In this document: piece by piece, positions 24,085 to 34,217 of the stretch
How positions within the stretch are numbered: position 1 is the first letter of the stretch
Layout of the letters: every line of letters begins with the position of its first letter
Assembly: GCF_003574315.2 (NCBI RefSeq)
Contig: NZ_AP025739.1
Location: forward strand, 3,100,001-3,164,000
Length of the DNA: 64,000 nucleotides
DNA from: Capsulimonas corticalis
GTDB taxonomy: Bacteria; Armatimonadota; Armatimonadia; Armatimonadales; Capsulimonadaceae
Reading direction: 5' to 3'
Program-made: the position numbers and the translations under genes
Notes under the pieces: generated by a model
Databases searched by the model: none
What the model saw: the letters and a program-made list of their open reading frames with translations, nothing else
What the model was told of the DNA's origin: nothing

Positions 24085-24606
24085 TCACAGCTTGCTTGCT
24101 CGTTCCTCAACACCATTGTTCTTCCTGAACATATCCCCCAGTTCTCCACGCCAGTTCTTGAGCAAGAAGTGCCGCATCGCTGGTGAATACGGTGGCTCTG
24201 GAATAAAATCCCCGAACTCTTGCTCGAAGTAAGGCCATGCTGCTTTCAAATATCCACGCCCACGCGCGAATGGATGTAACCAAATCCACTCCAATCCCCA
24301 TGGACTGACATGACTCCAGTTGCGTTTGCGGAAGTTTACCGCTCCCACGGCTTGATACCAGCCACCTCCAGTGTTCGCTACCCACAAGAATGGTCGAGCA
24401 TCTTCATCGCCTTTGGGATCATATGATGGGAAGTCAGCGCCCCATTCATGCATGAAATATCGTGCGCATTGGTAAACGCTGGTTCGCATTCTCATGCGAG
24501 ATTTCATCGTTACTGGAACGATCCTGCACGGTCCACTGCTAATGTTGGTGTTCCTCTCGGGCTGATATTGTTCTGGAACTGGCTCCGCGTCACGTGGTGG
24601 ATTCAA
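24085..24606 (-). CDS. GNAT-like acetyltransferase, possibly 5'-truncated
   Basis: 173 aa from a TTG at 24606. The C-terminal half shows a GNAT-type acetyl-CoA site: WIWLHPFARGRGYLKAAWPY (R-G-R-G phosphate-binding turn, about residues 108-127) followed by a beta/helix ending PAMRHFLLKNW, reminiscent of the N-acetyltransferase domain in cohesin acetyltransferase-like and related small GNAT proteins. The frame stays open about 18 codons upstream (reading KKPRSLRHYFPSLLEWY) to a stop without any ATG or GTG, so the natural start may be lost. Substrate unknown. Stands alone. Confidence 0.55.
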   Translation of the reverse strand: MNPPRDAEPVPEQYQPERNTNISSGPCRIVPVTMKSRMRMRTSVYQCARYFMHEWGADFPSYDPKGDEDARPFLWVANTGGGWYQAVGAVNFRKRNWSHVSPWGLEWIWLHPFARGRGYLKAAWPYFEQEFGDFIPEPPYSPAMRHFLLKNWRGELGDMFRKNNGVEERASKL

Positions 24607-24888
24607 ATACCATTCCAGGAGTGAAGGAAAATAATGTCGTAAGGATCTGGGCTTCTTTTATACATGCAGGGATGATACCTCTCGCTGGAATATCCCAGAG
24701 GTTTGGGCCTCGTTCGTCGCACGGTGCGTTTCCATCACGAACGTCCCAAGTGTTCTGACCGTGGTGGTGGTGCAGATGTCGAGGTAATGGAGCACGCCTG
24801 CATCCGTTATACCTGCAGGGAAATAACATCAAATTTTTTTGCCGAAGCAACAATATAAAATTCGTTTTTCTGAACAACATCAGATTTA

Positions 24889-24917
24889 TTGACAAGGAAC
24901 AACAATTTTGGTATACT
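24889..24917 (+). promoter_or_regulatory. Strong sigma70-type promoter of the RM region
   Basis: TTGACA (24889-24894), 17-bp spacer, TATACT (24912-24917), 43 nt before the ATG at 24961. Best consensus promoter in this stretch; drives the first gene before hsdM. Confidence 0.88.
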
Positions 24918-24960
24918 TGCATCAAGTCGCTGAACGATGCCTCTTTGGAAGGAAACCGTA

Positions 24961-25671
24961 ATGAACCAGTTGTTGAACGATGCTCTGCCCATTGATGCCG
25001 CCGCAATGTTGTTGGGCTTAGGAAGAACACACTTACTGCAGGCGGCTGTGGCAGGTGATCTTGAGATCGGTGTGTCGCTACAGAGTTTGATCGGCTGGAA
25101 AGCCAAGCGAGATGCAGAGGGAAAAGCCATTGGGGAGCCAAGCGAAGCACCAATAGTGGAACAACGGCAGGACATTGGTATGAATGTCGAGATCGGCTTT
25201 TGGACGCCTGCGGAGCGATTCTCTCACAAATGGCCTGACGGCACGATAGAGGAGTACGGCAAGTCGTTCAAGGCCGACGTGCAGGTGAATGGCAAGAGCC
25301 GCACCATTTATATTGGCATTACTCAGCGGGCATCGGCTGGACTCGATGATCGTGCCCGCGCAATCGTCTTCTACAACGCTCCGCCAAAACAACGCGCTCT
25401 CGTAGAGTTCTCTGGCAACGGTGATTTGACGACCACCACGAAGTATGCTTCTCCGATAAAGGAACAGGGTGGTCATACACACGTCCGTCTAGGACAGTCC
25501 GTGCCCGCCGCCTACAACGGCATGGCGACCTGCATCTTTTCGGAGATAATCGTTGGGCCATATGCGGCGAACTCCGTAGCAGTTGTCACAGATATAGCAA
25601 ATCGTGATGCAATGCTGGACATCATGGCGAAGCACGGTATTATTCGCGGCGTGCATCGTGGGTGGCTGTAG
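24961..25671 (+). CDS. Hypothetical protein with N-terminal HTH-like region, upstream of hsdM
   Basis: 236 aa; ATG at 24961 has AAGGA 7 nt upstream. Residues ~5-45 (PIDAAAMLLGLGRTHLLQAA, SLQSLIGWKAKRDAEGK) resemble excisionase/MerR-type helix-turn-helix modules. The remainder is a beta-rich domain (KADVQVNGKSRTIYIGIT, RALVEFSGNGDLTTTTKY, HTHVRLGQSVPAAYNGMATC) I cannot assign. It precedes hsdM by ~210 nt with a terminator-like hairpin between them, so it may be a regulator or accessory of the restriction system. No family recognised. Confidence 0.65.
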   Translation: MNQLLNDALPIDAAAMLLGLGRTHLLQAAVAGDLEIGVSLQSLIGWKAKRDAEGKAIGEPSEAPIVEQRQDIGMNVEIGFWTPAERFSHKWPDGTIEEYGKSFKADVQVNGKSRTIYIGITQRASAGLDDRARAIVFYNAPPKQRALVEFSGNGDLTTTTKYASPIKEQGGHTHVRLGQSVPAAYNGMATCIFSEIIVGPYAANSVAVVTDIANRDAMLDIMAKHGIIRGVHRGWL

Positions 25672-25825
25672 AGATGCCGTTTCCGCCACGCCTGAGTAGG
25701 TGTGTCGGAATCTCGCTCGCTTGCTGGAGGGTGCGTTTTGAAGTCCGCTGTGCTTTCCTCACGACTCAAATCCTCCCAGAGATGAGCAGGAAATAGCCAT
25801 CGTATCGATGAACTTATGGCAGAAC

Positions 25826-25854
25826 AACCCACTGTGGCTTTGCCGCGGTGGGTT
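25826..25854 (+). terminator. Hairpin before hsdM, terminator or attenuator
   Basis: AACCCAC (25826-25832) pairs with GTGGGTT (25848-25854); inner GGC/GCC forms a second stem. Followed by CGACTTTTG, a short T-run. Only 26 nt before the hsdM ATG, so it would limit read-through from the upstream gene. Confidence 0.5.
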
Positions 25855-25880
25855 CGACTTTTGAGAAGCGAACTACCCCC

Positions 25881-28349
25881 ATGCCCAAAATCACCCTGCC
25901 GCAATTAGAGCGGCACCTTTATAGCGCTGCTGACATTTTACGTGGCAAAATGGACGCCTCCGAGTTTAAAGAGTATCTCTTCGGGATGCTCTTCCTGAAG
26001 CGCGCCTCCGACGTTTTTGATGAGCGCCGTGAAAAAATCATCGCCGATATGGTGGCGAAGGGGCGCTCTCAGGAAGATGCTGAGAAGCAGGCCGAGAGAT
26101 CAGTACGATATGCTGACACCTTCTTTGTCCCAGAGACCGCGCGCTGGAGTTACATCCGCGACCACTTGCACACTGATATTGGCAACGGGCTGAACAAGGC
26201 TCTTGGTGCACTGGAACAGGCCAATCATTCTATCTCGGGTGTCGTGTCTCATATCGAGTTCAATCGCACTATTGACAACAAACGCCTTATCCCTGATGTG
26301 CGATACCGCAAGCTCATTACGCATTTCTCAAAGAAACGCTTTCGTCTGCGTAATGAGGACTTTGAATTCCCTGATCTTCTCGGCGCTGCATACGAGTTCT
26401 TAGTCAAGCAGTTTGCCGATAGTGCGGGGAAGAAAGGCGGAGAGTTTTACACGCCGCGTGAAGTAGTGCGCTTGATGGTGCGCCTCCTGAAGCCCGAAAA
26501 CGGTATGCAAGTATACGATCCGTGCTGCGGATCGGGCGGCATGCTAATTATTTCACAGCAGTATGTGGAGGAACACGGAGGGGGAAAGCTCCAGTTGTTT
26601 GGTCAAGAGGCAAATGGTGGCGTCTGGGCTATCTGTCGAATGAACATGCTTCTTCACGGTATTCCAGACTCAGATATCCAGAACGAGGATGTGATCGCGC
26701 GCCCCCAGCACGCGGAGGGTGGGGAATTGATGCGCCACGATCGTGTGATTTCCAATCCACCGTTTAGTTTGAACTATGATCCCGATGAATTGACCTTTAG
26801 GGAGCGGTTTCGTCACGGATACGCACCAGCTACGGGCAAAAAGGCTGATCTGATGTTCGTGCAGCACATGTTGGCTGTGCTGAATACAAACGGTATGGTT
26901 GCGACAGTTATGCCGCATGGTGTCTTGTTCCGTAGCGGTGATGAGCAGAAGATCCGTACCAGTATTCTTGATGATGACCAACTGGAAGCCGTGATTGGAC
27001 TGCCGAGTAATTTGTTTTACGGAACAGGTATCCCCGCGTGTATTCTCGTCCTACGAGCCAAGGGTGCTAAGCCTGCCGCACGACGCGGAAAGGTCTTGTT
27101 CATCAACGCGGACGCCGAATTTGCAGCGGGCCGTGCTCAGAATTACCTGCGCCCTGAGCACATCGAGAAGATTGTCACGACATTTGAGGAATTCGAGGAT
27201 GCGTCGCGCTATGCCACAGTAGTCACGCGGGCCGAAATAGCTGCAAATGGTGATAACCTGAATATCCGTCGCTATGCCGACAACGCCTGTCCACCCGAAC
27301 CGCAGGACGTGCGTGCGCATCTTCTTGGTGGTGTGCCAAAAACAGAAGTGGCAGCCGCTGGTCCGCTTCTGATGGCCCAAGGTTTTGATCCCGCAGACCT
27401 CTTTGCGGATCACGATGAAAGGTATCTTGGATTTGTGCCAAGTGTGCGGACGCGCGCAGACGTAGGGCGCATCATTCGCACGAGTTGTGGAGTACAACTT
27501 CAGGAGAAACGCCTGCTCAGTGCTTGCGTTGACTGGTGGGCTGCGCACGAGATGCGTATCCTGTCCTTGCCTGAAACAAAAGACATGATGGTTGCTCGCG
27601 CGGAATTCCTGCAATCGTTTGAGAACTCCCTTGTGCCCATCGGTCTCCTAGATCGCTACGAGACGGCGGGAGTAATCGCATCATGGTGGCAGGAGATGCA
27701 GTTCTCTTTGAAAACACTTCAGGCGTCGGGATTCGCTGGTTTAATGGATTCCTGGGTGGCCAACCTCGAAACCGCTTTGCGCGGTGAAGAAGACGATGGC
27801 GAGGAAACTGACAACAGCAAAAAGAAGAGTACCAATTCCAAATGGGATGTGCCACAGATGGCTGGAGCCGAACGCCTCAAGCGAATTCTGCTTGCTGACT
27901 TACTTCAGGAAATTGCCGAGGCGGAGGCCGCCTGTGACTTGATCGAGTCGCAGATCAAAGCTACTATGAAGCCTAATGACGAAGAGGGGAGTGAAGATGA
28001 CGAAGAGGCCGAGCCGTTAACGGAAGCTGAAATAAAGGCGCTCAAGCGTGAACTCACGGCGTCGAAGAAGCGAGTGAAGGCTTTGGGCGCGGGTGCTGCC
28101 GATTTGGTTGTGTCAACACGAGCTGGCTTGGCCGCGTCTGATCTGCAGAAACTAGCCATTCAAGTCCTACGAGAGGAATTGAATGAAATGCTGTCACGAT
28201 ATGTTCAGGCACGGCGTCAACAGGTGGAACGATTGTTAGAGGCGATGTGGGATAAATATGACACATCACTGACAACACTCACATATCAACGAGTTCAAGC
28301 GGAAACAGCGATGAACAACTTCCTGAGAAATTTAAACTATGTGGACTAA
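25881..28349 (+). CDS. hsdM: Type I restriction-modification DNA methyltransferase subunit
   Basis: 822 aa from the ATG at 25881 (weak ribosome site). HsdM transfers a methyl group from SAM to adenine within the target set by HsdS, and pairs with HsdR for cleavage. N-terminal helical HsdM domain ([36 protein letters not shown]), then SAM motif [13 protein letters not shown] (~residue 212) and catalytic motif IV SNPPF (~residue 292), with [14 protein letters not shown] between. The C-terminal ~260 residues are an acidic coiled-coil extension ([20 protein letters not shown]), making it longer than the classical ~520 aa HsdM. Overlaps hsdS by 11 nt. Confidence 0.95.
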   Translation: MPKITLPQLERHLYSAADILRGKMDASEFKEYLFGMLFLKRASDVFDERREKIIADMVAKGRSQEDAEKQAERSVRYADTFFVPETARWSYIRDHLHTDIGNGLNKALGALEQANHSISGVVSHIEFNRTIDNKRLIPDVRYRKLITHFSKKRFRLRNEDFEFPDLLGAAYEFLVKQFADSAGKKGGEFYTPREVVRLMVRLLKPENGMQVYDPCCGSGGMLIISQQYVEEHGGGKLQLFGQEANGGVWAICRMNMLLHGIPDSDIQNEDVIARPQHAEGGELMRHDRVISNPPFSLNYDPDELTFRERFRHGYAPATGKKADLMFVQHMLAVLNTNGMVATVMPHGVLFRSGDEQKIRTSILDDDQLEAVIGLPSNLFYGTGIPACILVLRAKGAKPAARRGKVLFINADAEFAAGRAQNYLRPEHIEKIVTTFEEFEDASRYATVVTRAEIAANGDNLNIRRYADNACPPEPQDVRAHLLGGVPKTEVAAAGPLLMAQGFDPADLFADHDERYLGFVPSVRTRADVGRIIRTSCGVQLQEKRLLSACVDWWAAHEMRILSLPETKDMMVARAEFLQSFENSLVPIGLLDRYETAGVIASWWQEMQFSLKTLQASGFAGLMDSWVANLETALRGEEDDGEETDNSKKKSTNSKWDVPQMAGAERLKRILLADLLQEIAEAEAACDLIESQIKATMKPNDEEGSEDDEEAEPLTEAEIKALKRELTASKKRVKALGAGAADLVVSTRAGLAASDLQKLAIQVLREELNEMLSRYVQARRQQVERLLEAMWDKYDTSLTTLTYQRVQAETAMNNFLRNLNYVD

Positions 28350-29652
28350 GGAACTGCTCGGCGAGGTAGCCACAGTGGAAGTTGGTGGTACCCCAAGTAC
28401 GGATGTGTCTGCGTATTGGGGCGGACAGGTTCCATGGATGGTGTCTGGTGACGTTCACAGAAATCGCGTTGCTCATGTGGATGGGAGAATTACGGAGCTA
28501 GGACTGTCGGCGTCAAACGCCAAAATAATTGATCCTCCCGCTGTTGCAGTCGCTCTTGCAGGTCAGGGTAAGACACGTGGCACGGTCGCATTGACACTTA
28601 TTCCACTCTGTACAAACCAATCTGTCGCACTTATTCGCGGGAAAAGCAACGTGCTCGACACTACCTACTTGTTCCATGATCTGAAAAGTCGGTATGAAGA
28701 GTTACGGGCACGATCATCGGGTGGAGGGCGTGGTGGTTTAACAAAAGCTATACTTGAGGCACTCCCTCTACACCTGCCACCAATCGAGGAGCAACGACGA
28801 ATTGCGAATGTGCTGGACACAAATGATGATCTCATTGCGAAGTCTGCTTCCGTGGTCGCAAAACTCCGCCAACTGAAAACTGGTCTAATGAACGATCTGC
28901 TGATGTTTGGGTTGGCAGACTGCGGGACTGCAGGAAATAATGAGTTGAGGTTCAACGATGTAAACGATCTATCGTTTGATGGAGTAGGAGCGAGCTTTAA
29001 TGTCCCACCGCTTCGCGCTCCGCGAACGCACCCTGAGCAGTTCACAAATTCACATATTGGGCCTCTGCCAAAAGGCTGGGAAATTGTGCGACTACTTGAT
29101 CACGTTGATCTTCCATCAGGTCAAGTAGATCCACGTCAGGCTCCGTACCGCGACTGGCCGTTGATTGGTCCTGATCATATCGAGGGCGGTACAGGGCGGC
29201 TGCTACAAATAAGCACAGCGGCAGAACAGGGGGCCATTAGCGGCAAGTACGTGTTTCAGTCTGGAGATGTCTTGTACAGCAAGATTCGCCCAAATCTTCG
29301 AAAGGTTACTCTTGCGACATTCGATGGGTTGTGTAGTGCGGACATGTACCCAATGCGTCCACGCCCTACGATGGATTCGTATTACCTTCTCATATCACTT
29401 CTTGGAGAGCGATTTTCTCGATTTGCCACAGCCGTTTCTATGCGAAGCGGCTTTCCGAAGATAAACAGGGAGGAGTTAGCGGAATTCATGATCGCCCGCC
29501 CGCCTATTCAAGAGCAGCAGTTGATAGGACAGATAGCGCGAGTACATGATATGCGAATTAGAGCGGAGGAAACGTACCGTGACAAGCTAATCCTTCAAAA
29601 GGAGGGGCTCATGGCTGATCTGCTGACTGGGCTGGTGCGCGTATGCAAGTAA
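28339..29652 (+). CDS. hsdS: Type I restriction-modification specificity subunit
   Basis: 437 aa. Two target-recognition domains, each followed by the conserved helix opener: [15 protein letters not shown] near residue 150 and [16 protein letters not shown] near residue 390. TRD1 starts at [23 protein letters not shown]2 at [20 protein letters not shown]. The two halves give a bipartite DNA target, which cannot be read from sequence. ATG overlaps the hsdM 3' end, so they are translationally coupled. Confidence 0.95.
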   Translation: MWTKELLGEVATVEVGGTPSTDVSAYWGGQVPWMVSGDVHRNRVAHVDGRITELGLSASNAKIIDPPAVAVALAGQGKTRGTVALTLIPLCTNQSVALIRGKSNVLDTTYLFHDLKSRYEELRARSSGGGRGGLTKAILEALPLHLPPIEEQRRIANVLDTNDDLIAKSASVVAKLRQLKTGLMNDLLMFGLADCGTAGNNELRFNDVNDLSFDGVGASFNVPPLRAPRTHPEQFTNSHIGPLPKGWEIVRLLDHVDLPSGQVDPRQAPYRDWPLIGPDHIEGGTGRLLQISTAAEQGAISGKYVFQSGDVLYSKIRPNLRKVTLATFDGLCSADMYPMRPRPTMDSYYLLISLLGERFSRFATAVSMRSGFPKINREELAEFMIARPPIQEQQLIGQIARVHDMRIRAEETYRDKLILQKEGLMADLLTGLVRVCK

Positions 29653-29675
29653 TCCACAATAAAAGGTAGGACACG

Positions 29676-30245
29676 ATGCGAGTGACGCTCACCGACATCA
29701 AGAACAACGACGCTGAATTCTTCGACCGCGTGCGGAATGCACCTGTATTCATCAGCACTGTGAATCGGCTTGGATTGCAGGTGGATATTGGCATCAGCCA
29801 GCATAATGCAGTGTTCCAGATCTGGAAGCCATCATGGGTTTTGCAGCGACCACCAGGGCATGATCGCACACTGAGAATTCACTTTGAAGCCAAAGACCGC
29901 CGCGAGATGCGCGTTGAAGTCGGTCCTGAACCGTGGATTGCGAGCCTAGACAGTAAGCCCGAGTTACGGGCTACGCTGGTCCCAATGTTGGAGCGAAAGG
30001 CGCGAGTCATAAGTGCATTACGGGGCCGTCTGATAGGGGCTGCTGATATTCCTGCCCAATTTGAGGCCAACACATATCGCTTGCTCGCTCCGACAAACAC
30101 GGCAAGCCACGGTATCGTAAAGTTCTCTGGTTGTGGTTATGGCGATGACCCTTCCGTGGATCAGGCAGCGCGATGGTTTGCACAGGTCATTGAAGTTGTT
30201 ACGCCCATTATTGATTCGGTGGCTGCTCGCCATCAGGAAGGATGA
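29676..30245 (+). CDS. Unknown protein within the type I RM operon (A)
   Basis: 189 aa; AAAGGTAGGA lies just before the ATG. Starts 23 nt after hsdS and ends 4 nt before the next unknown gene, so it is an operon member. N-terminal alpha/beta stretch (TDIKNNDAEFFDRVRNAPVF, VFQIWKPSWVLQRPPGHD) and a middle helical part (LVPMLERKARVISALRGRL); no nuclease, kinase or DNA-binding signature is visible. No membrane segment. Possible accessory or anti-phage partner of the RM system, inferred from position only. Confidence 0.75.
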   Translation: MRVTLTDIKNNDAEFFDRVRNAPVFISTVNRLGLQVDIGISQHNAVFQIWKPSWVLQRPPGHDRTLRIHFEAKDRREMRVEVGPEPWIASLDSKPELRATLVPMLERKARVISALRGRLIGAADIPAQFEANTYRLLAPTNTASHGIVKFSGCGYGDDPSVDQAARWFAQVIEVVTPIIDSVAARHQEG

Positions 30246-30249
30246 GACT

Positions 30250-30822
30250 ATGGCGCTACATGCTTTGACCCAAGCGGATGACATTGCTGCGGCATATCAT
30301 CAGTTGACCGAAGAACTCAAAAACGGCAGCGTACCTTATGAACGTAACGTAGGATGGCGGGGCGGCGGTGAGCAGCATACGGTTCACTGGCATCCTGGTG
30401 CTGGATTGTGGGGATTATCCGCAGTGGCCGTAGATGGCACTGGTTACTGGTTCGCGTTTGGCACGAATGATCCTGCGCAGACAAACCAGTTTGGAAGCAT
30501 CAGCGTGCAGTTCTCGTTCTACAGAGAAGGCGTTTCTCGTCGTTGTGGTGGCGCTTTTGCCTTCAATAATACGAATGGTCAAGTGAACCTGCTGCACAGT
30601 GGTGGAATCGGCGGCGGACGCAACGGAATTAGCAAGACCTCATTTCTCGCTGCGTATAATGGTCCATTGGAAGATATACGCTGGCCGAACGGCGCGACGT
30701 TTCGCTATGTGGACATCGGCTCGCTCGAAGAGCCAGGGTTGATCGGGCGGCTTGCTGCATTCGTTGGCGCAGTCGAGACATTTAAGGCCAGCGTACCTGT
30801 CGCTACAGGAATACCCCATTAA
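30250..30822 (+). CDS. Unknown protein within the type I RM operon (B)
   Basis: 190 aa from the ATG at 30250 (GGAAGG upstream overlapping the previous stop). After a helical lead (LTQADDIAAAYHQLTEELKN) the protein is beta-rich, with many Gly, Asn and aromatics (GGEQHTVHWHPGAGLWGLSA, GTGYWFAFGTNDPAQTNQFG, GGAFAFNNTNGQVNLLHSGG). It lacks a signal peptide and known motifs. Sits 4 nt after protein A and 92 nt before hsdR. Function unknown; the tight pairing with A suggests they work together. Confidence 0.75.
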   Translation: MALHALTQADDIAAAYHQLTEELKNGSVPYERNVGWRGGGEQHTVHWHPGAGLWGLSAVAVDGTGYWFAFGTNDPAQTNQFGSISVQFSFYREGVSRRCGGAFAFNNTNGQVNLLHSGGIGGGRNGISKTSFLAAYNGPLEDIRWPNGATFRYVDIGSLEEPGLIGRLAAFVGAVETFKASVPVATGIPH

Positions 30823-30914
30823 CAACAGAACGGCGCGCCGCCTGAAGGCAAGAGCGTGATGAGGTCAGAGAGGGGTTAACACGCCTCCCTGAAACGGTCG
30901 ATAGCAGAGGAAAT

Positions 30915-33900
30915 ATGCTGACAGACTTCCAAGAGGAGAATTATGTCGAGAGGCCGTTCATCGCTCAGCTTACCGCGATGCAACCGCTCGGCTGGCAACA
31001 CATTGAGGGCGATATATATGTCCCCGATGTGACCGAACGGCCCGATTTCGGAGCAGTCCTGCTTGAAGGCCGCCTGCGAGACGCCATCAAGCGGATCAAT
31101 CGTGACGAGAGCGGCCAAGAGTGGCTTGATGACGTTCGAGCTACCCGAATGGTCGGAGCACTGTCCCGTCTGGGGCAGCACAAATTGATGGAGGCAAACG
31201 CCGTTGCCACGAATCTTTTGCTGTTGGGCTATCCCGTTGAAGGCGATCCAGCCCAGCACGGAGCAGGGCGAAGCGTTACAGCGCGTTTTATTGACTTCGA
31301 GAACCCAGCGAACAACGACTTCCTCATCATCAACCAGTTCCGCGTAGATGTTCCAGGCGGTCGCAACTATATCATTCCCGACCTCGTGATGTTCGTGAAC
31401 GGCATCCCACTCGTGGTAATTGAATGCAAGTCCCCGAGCATCACCAATCCGATAGAAGCAGGTATTACGCAACTACTCCGTTATTCCAATCAACGCGATA
31501 GCGACGATGAAGGCGCTGAGAGACTATTCCATTACTCACAGCTCCTCGTTTCAACATTCTTTGACGAGGCGCGTGTAGGCACAGTAGGGGCGGGCTACGA
31601 GCACTTCTTGGAATGGAAGGATACATATCCCGCGCCCACTGCACAGGTCGTCACAGATATGGGCATCAGTAGGCTCTCAAGCCAGCAAATGCTAGGCGAG
31701 GGTATGCTTTCCCCCAACAATTTACTGAATATCGTCAAAAATTTCATGGTGTTCTCGGAAGCGGGCGGTAAGGTAATCAAGATCGCACCTCGGTACCAGC
31801 AATACCGCGCCGTCGAAAAGGCTGTCCATCAACTCGAACATGGACAGACACGCACGCAACACGGTGAGACCGACCAGCGCGGCGGCATCGTATGGCATAC
31901 GCAAGGCTCTGGTAAGAGTCTGACGATGGTCTTTCTGGTACGGAGAATGCGTGCAATTCCTGCTCTGCGTCGATTCAAAATCGTTGTCGTGACCGACCGC
32001 ACCGATCTGGAAAAGCAACTTAAGGGGACAGCGCAACTTACTGGCGAAAACGTGCGTTCCGCCCGCGGCGTCAAAGCCATTGAGACTTTGTTGTCTGCGC
32101 CTGGCGCGGATCTCGTATTTGCGATGATCCAGAAATTTCGTGACACTGAGGGATCGGATGATCAAGCCGCCGAGATTGACTCGGACGAGGCGGATGGTCG
32201 TGACGACATTGAGACCGCGACAGCACTTTATCCAGAACTGAACCCATCCGAGCACATCGTGGTCCTTATCGACGAAGCTCATCGCAGTCAAACAACAAGC
32301 CTTCATGCTAACCTTCGTCGGGCTTTGCCGAATGCCACCTTCATCGGGTTTACTGGGACGCCAATTTTGATGGGCCTGGCAAAGCGAACACATGAGATTT
32401 TCGGCCCGTACATCGACCGATATACAATCAGGCAATCCGAGCAAGATGGCGCGACTGTTCGCATTTTGTATGAGGGCTATGACGCTGGGGCTTTCATCAA
32501 AGACGACAAGACGCTCGATGACCTTGCGGACGAACTATTCGGCCACTTGTCAACCGCAGAAAGGGAACGCGCTACTGCGCGGTACGCCCGTGTCGAGACG
32601 GTGCTGGAAGCAACCAATCTGATTGCAGCGAAGGCCGATCATGCATTGCGCCACTATGTTGACACCGTACTACCGAACGGTTTCAAGGCCCAGATCGTGG
32701 CGGTAAGTCGCCTCGCCGCCGTGCGGTTTCAGCATGCTCTCGTAGCCGCTCAGAGGAAGCTCGTATCAGAGATTGACGGCCTCTCCGATGATCTGCTTAT
32801 CTTGTCCGAAACGGAACGGAGCAGTCTCACAGATCACGTTCAGCAGATTCTCCGTGCTCATCCACATCGCAACACTATCGCTGGTCTTGAATTCGCCTCA
32901 GTAATTTCCGCAGGGGATCAAAATGACCCGAAAGATTGGGCGGAATGGACAGAGGCGGCGCGTCAAGCTCAACATATTGCCCGCTTCAAGAAGCCGCTTC
33001 GTACAGCAACAAGTGATCCCGCCAAAACCGACCCTCTCGCCATTCTTGTAGTTAAATCCATGTTGCTTACAGGGTTTGATGCGCCAAACGAGCAGGCGCT
33101 GTACCTCGACCGCAAGATGGTCGGTGCGGAATTGCTTCAGGCCATCGCGCGGACGAATCGTACCGCACCGCGAAAAAAGCATGGGCTTATCGTGGACTAT
33201 CGTGGCATTGTAGAATTTCTTCGGCGCGCCGTGGCGGTGTACAGCGCAGAGGACATGGAAGACATCCGTGCAGGGATCGTAAGTATAAAGGATACCCTGC
33301 CCACTCTGGCAGATCGCCATCGCCGTGTAATCGCGATCTTCTCCGAGCGGAACGTAAGCGACATCTCGAACGTGCGCGCTGCTGTAGATGTGCTTGCCGA
33401 TCCCCGAGTACGTGCCGACTTCTCAGTGAAATATAAGGATTTCCTGGAAAGTCTGGATATCGTTCTTCCACGCCCCGAAGCGCTGCACTTTAATGCCGAT
33501 GCGCGTACACTCGGTGTTATCAATCAGATGGCTCGAAACCTTTACCGCGATCCCCAATTAATGCTGGTCGGAGCGGGACAGAAGGTGCGTGACCTGATCG
33601 ATCAGCATGTGTACGCGATGGGCATCGACCCGAAGGTGCCTCCAATCTCAATTTTGGATCTCGGCTTTGATGCCGCAGTCGCCGCGCAACCATCCGCAAA
33701 GACGCAGGCATCGGAGATGGAGCACGCGGCCCGCTATCATATAACCAGCAAGTACAATGAAGACCCGTCCTATTACAAGCGGCTTTCCGAACGGTTGGAA
33801 GAGATCCTAGCACACTTTGGCGAGAACTGGGATGCGCTTGTGGAGGCGCTACGCCAATTCACCGCTGACGTGCGGGAGGGATGCCCGCAAGATCAATCAG

Positions 33901-34217
33901 GTCTCGACCCACGAACTCAAGCCCCGTTCTTGGGAGTGCTACTTGAAGAGACTGGGGGGAGTGATGGCGGGGATGATAGCATTCGTCGCTATGCTGAGCC
34001 GACCGTGGAGCTGGTGGAAGTGATCCGCCGCCATTTGCGTCAAGCGGGTTTTTGGAGGTCGGAATATGCACAGCGGGTTCTTCACGGTGAGATTACCGTA
34101 TACCTGGATGATCACGAGCTAATTCCTATAGACCATCAGGAGCGTGTTGCCGACCGCTTAGTGGCGCTATCCCGCACACTTCACGCACGGCTAGTCGCTG
34201 AGCAAAGTGGGGACTAA
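30915..34217 (+). CDS. hsdR: Type I restriction endonuclease R subunit
   Basis: 1100 aa, normal for HsdR. ATP-driven DNA translocase and nuclease of the type I complex. The N-terminal PD-(D/E)xK nuclease core is NYIIPDLVMFVNGIPLVVIE followed by CKS (acidic pair and Lys near residues 155-170). Helicase motifs: Walker A WHTQGSGKSLTMVF (~residue 328), Walker B LIDEAHRSQ (~residue 451), motif III FIGFTGTPI, and motif VI-like QAIARTNRTAPRK. Start ATG preceded by GAGG at a distance. Its stop is immediately followed by the metallopeptidase gene. All key residues appear intact. Confidence 0.96.
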   Translation: MLTDFQEENYVERPFIAQLTAMQPLGWQHIEGDIYVPDVTERPDFGAVLLEGRLRDAIKRINRDESGQEWLDDVRATRMVGALSRLGQHKLMEANAVATNLLLLGYPVEGDPAQHGAGRSVTARFIDFENPANNDFLIINQFRVDVPGGRNYIIPDLVMFVNGIPLVVIECKSPSITNPIEAGITQLLRYSNQRDSDDEGAERLFHYSQLLVSTFFDEARVGTVGAGYEHFLEWKDTYPAPTAQVVTDMGISRLSSQQMLGEGMLSPNNLLNIVKNFMVFSEAGGKVIKIAPRYQQYRAVEKAVHQLEHGQTRTQHGETDQRGGIVWHTQGSGKSLTMVFLVRRMRAIPALRRFKIVVVTDRTDLEKQLKGTAQLTGENVRSARGVKAIETLLSAPGADLVFAMIQKFRDTEGSDDQAAEIDSDEADGRDDIETATALYPELNPSEHIVVLIDEAHRSQTTSLHANLRRALPNATFIGFTGTPILMGLAKRTHEIFGPYIDRYTIRQSEQDGATVRILYEGYDAGAFIKDDKTLDDLADELFGHLSTAERERATARYARVETVLEATNLIAAKADHALRHYVDTVLPNGFKAQIVAVSRLAAVRFQHALVAAQRKLVSEIDGLSDDLLILSETERSSLTDHVQQILRAHPHRNTIAGLEFASVISAGDQNDPKDWAEWTEAARQAQHIARFKKPLRTATSDPAKTDPLAILVVKSMLLTGFDAPNEQALYLDRKMVGAELLQAIARTNRTAPRKKHGLIVDYRGIVEFLRRAVAVYSAEDMEDIRAGIVSIKDTLPTLADRHRRVIAIFSERNVSDISNVRAAVDVLADPRVRADFSVKYKDFLESLDIVLPRPEALHFNADARTLGVINQMARNLYRDPQLMLVGAGQKVRDLIDQHVYAMGIDPKVPPISILDLGFDAAVAAQPSAKTQASEMEHAARYHITSKYNEDPSYYKRLSERLEEILAHFGENWDALVEALRQFTADVREGCPQDQSGLDPRTQAPFLGVLLEETGGSDGGDDSIRRYAEPTVELVEVIRRHLRQAGFWRSEYAQRVLHGEITVYLDDHELIPIDHQERVADRLVALSRTLHARLVAEQSGD

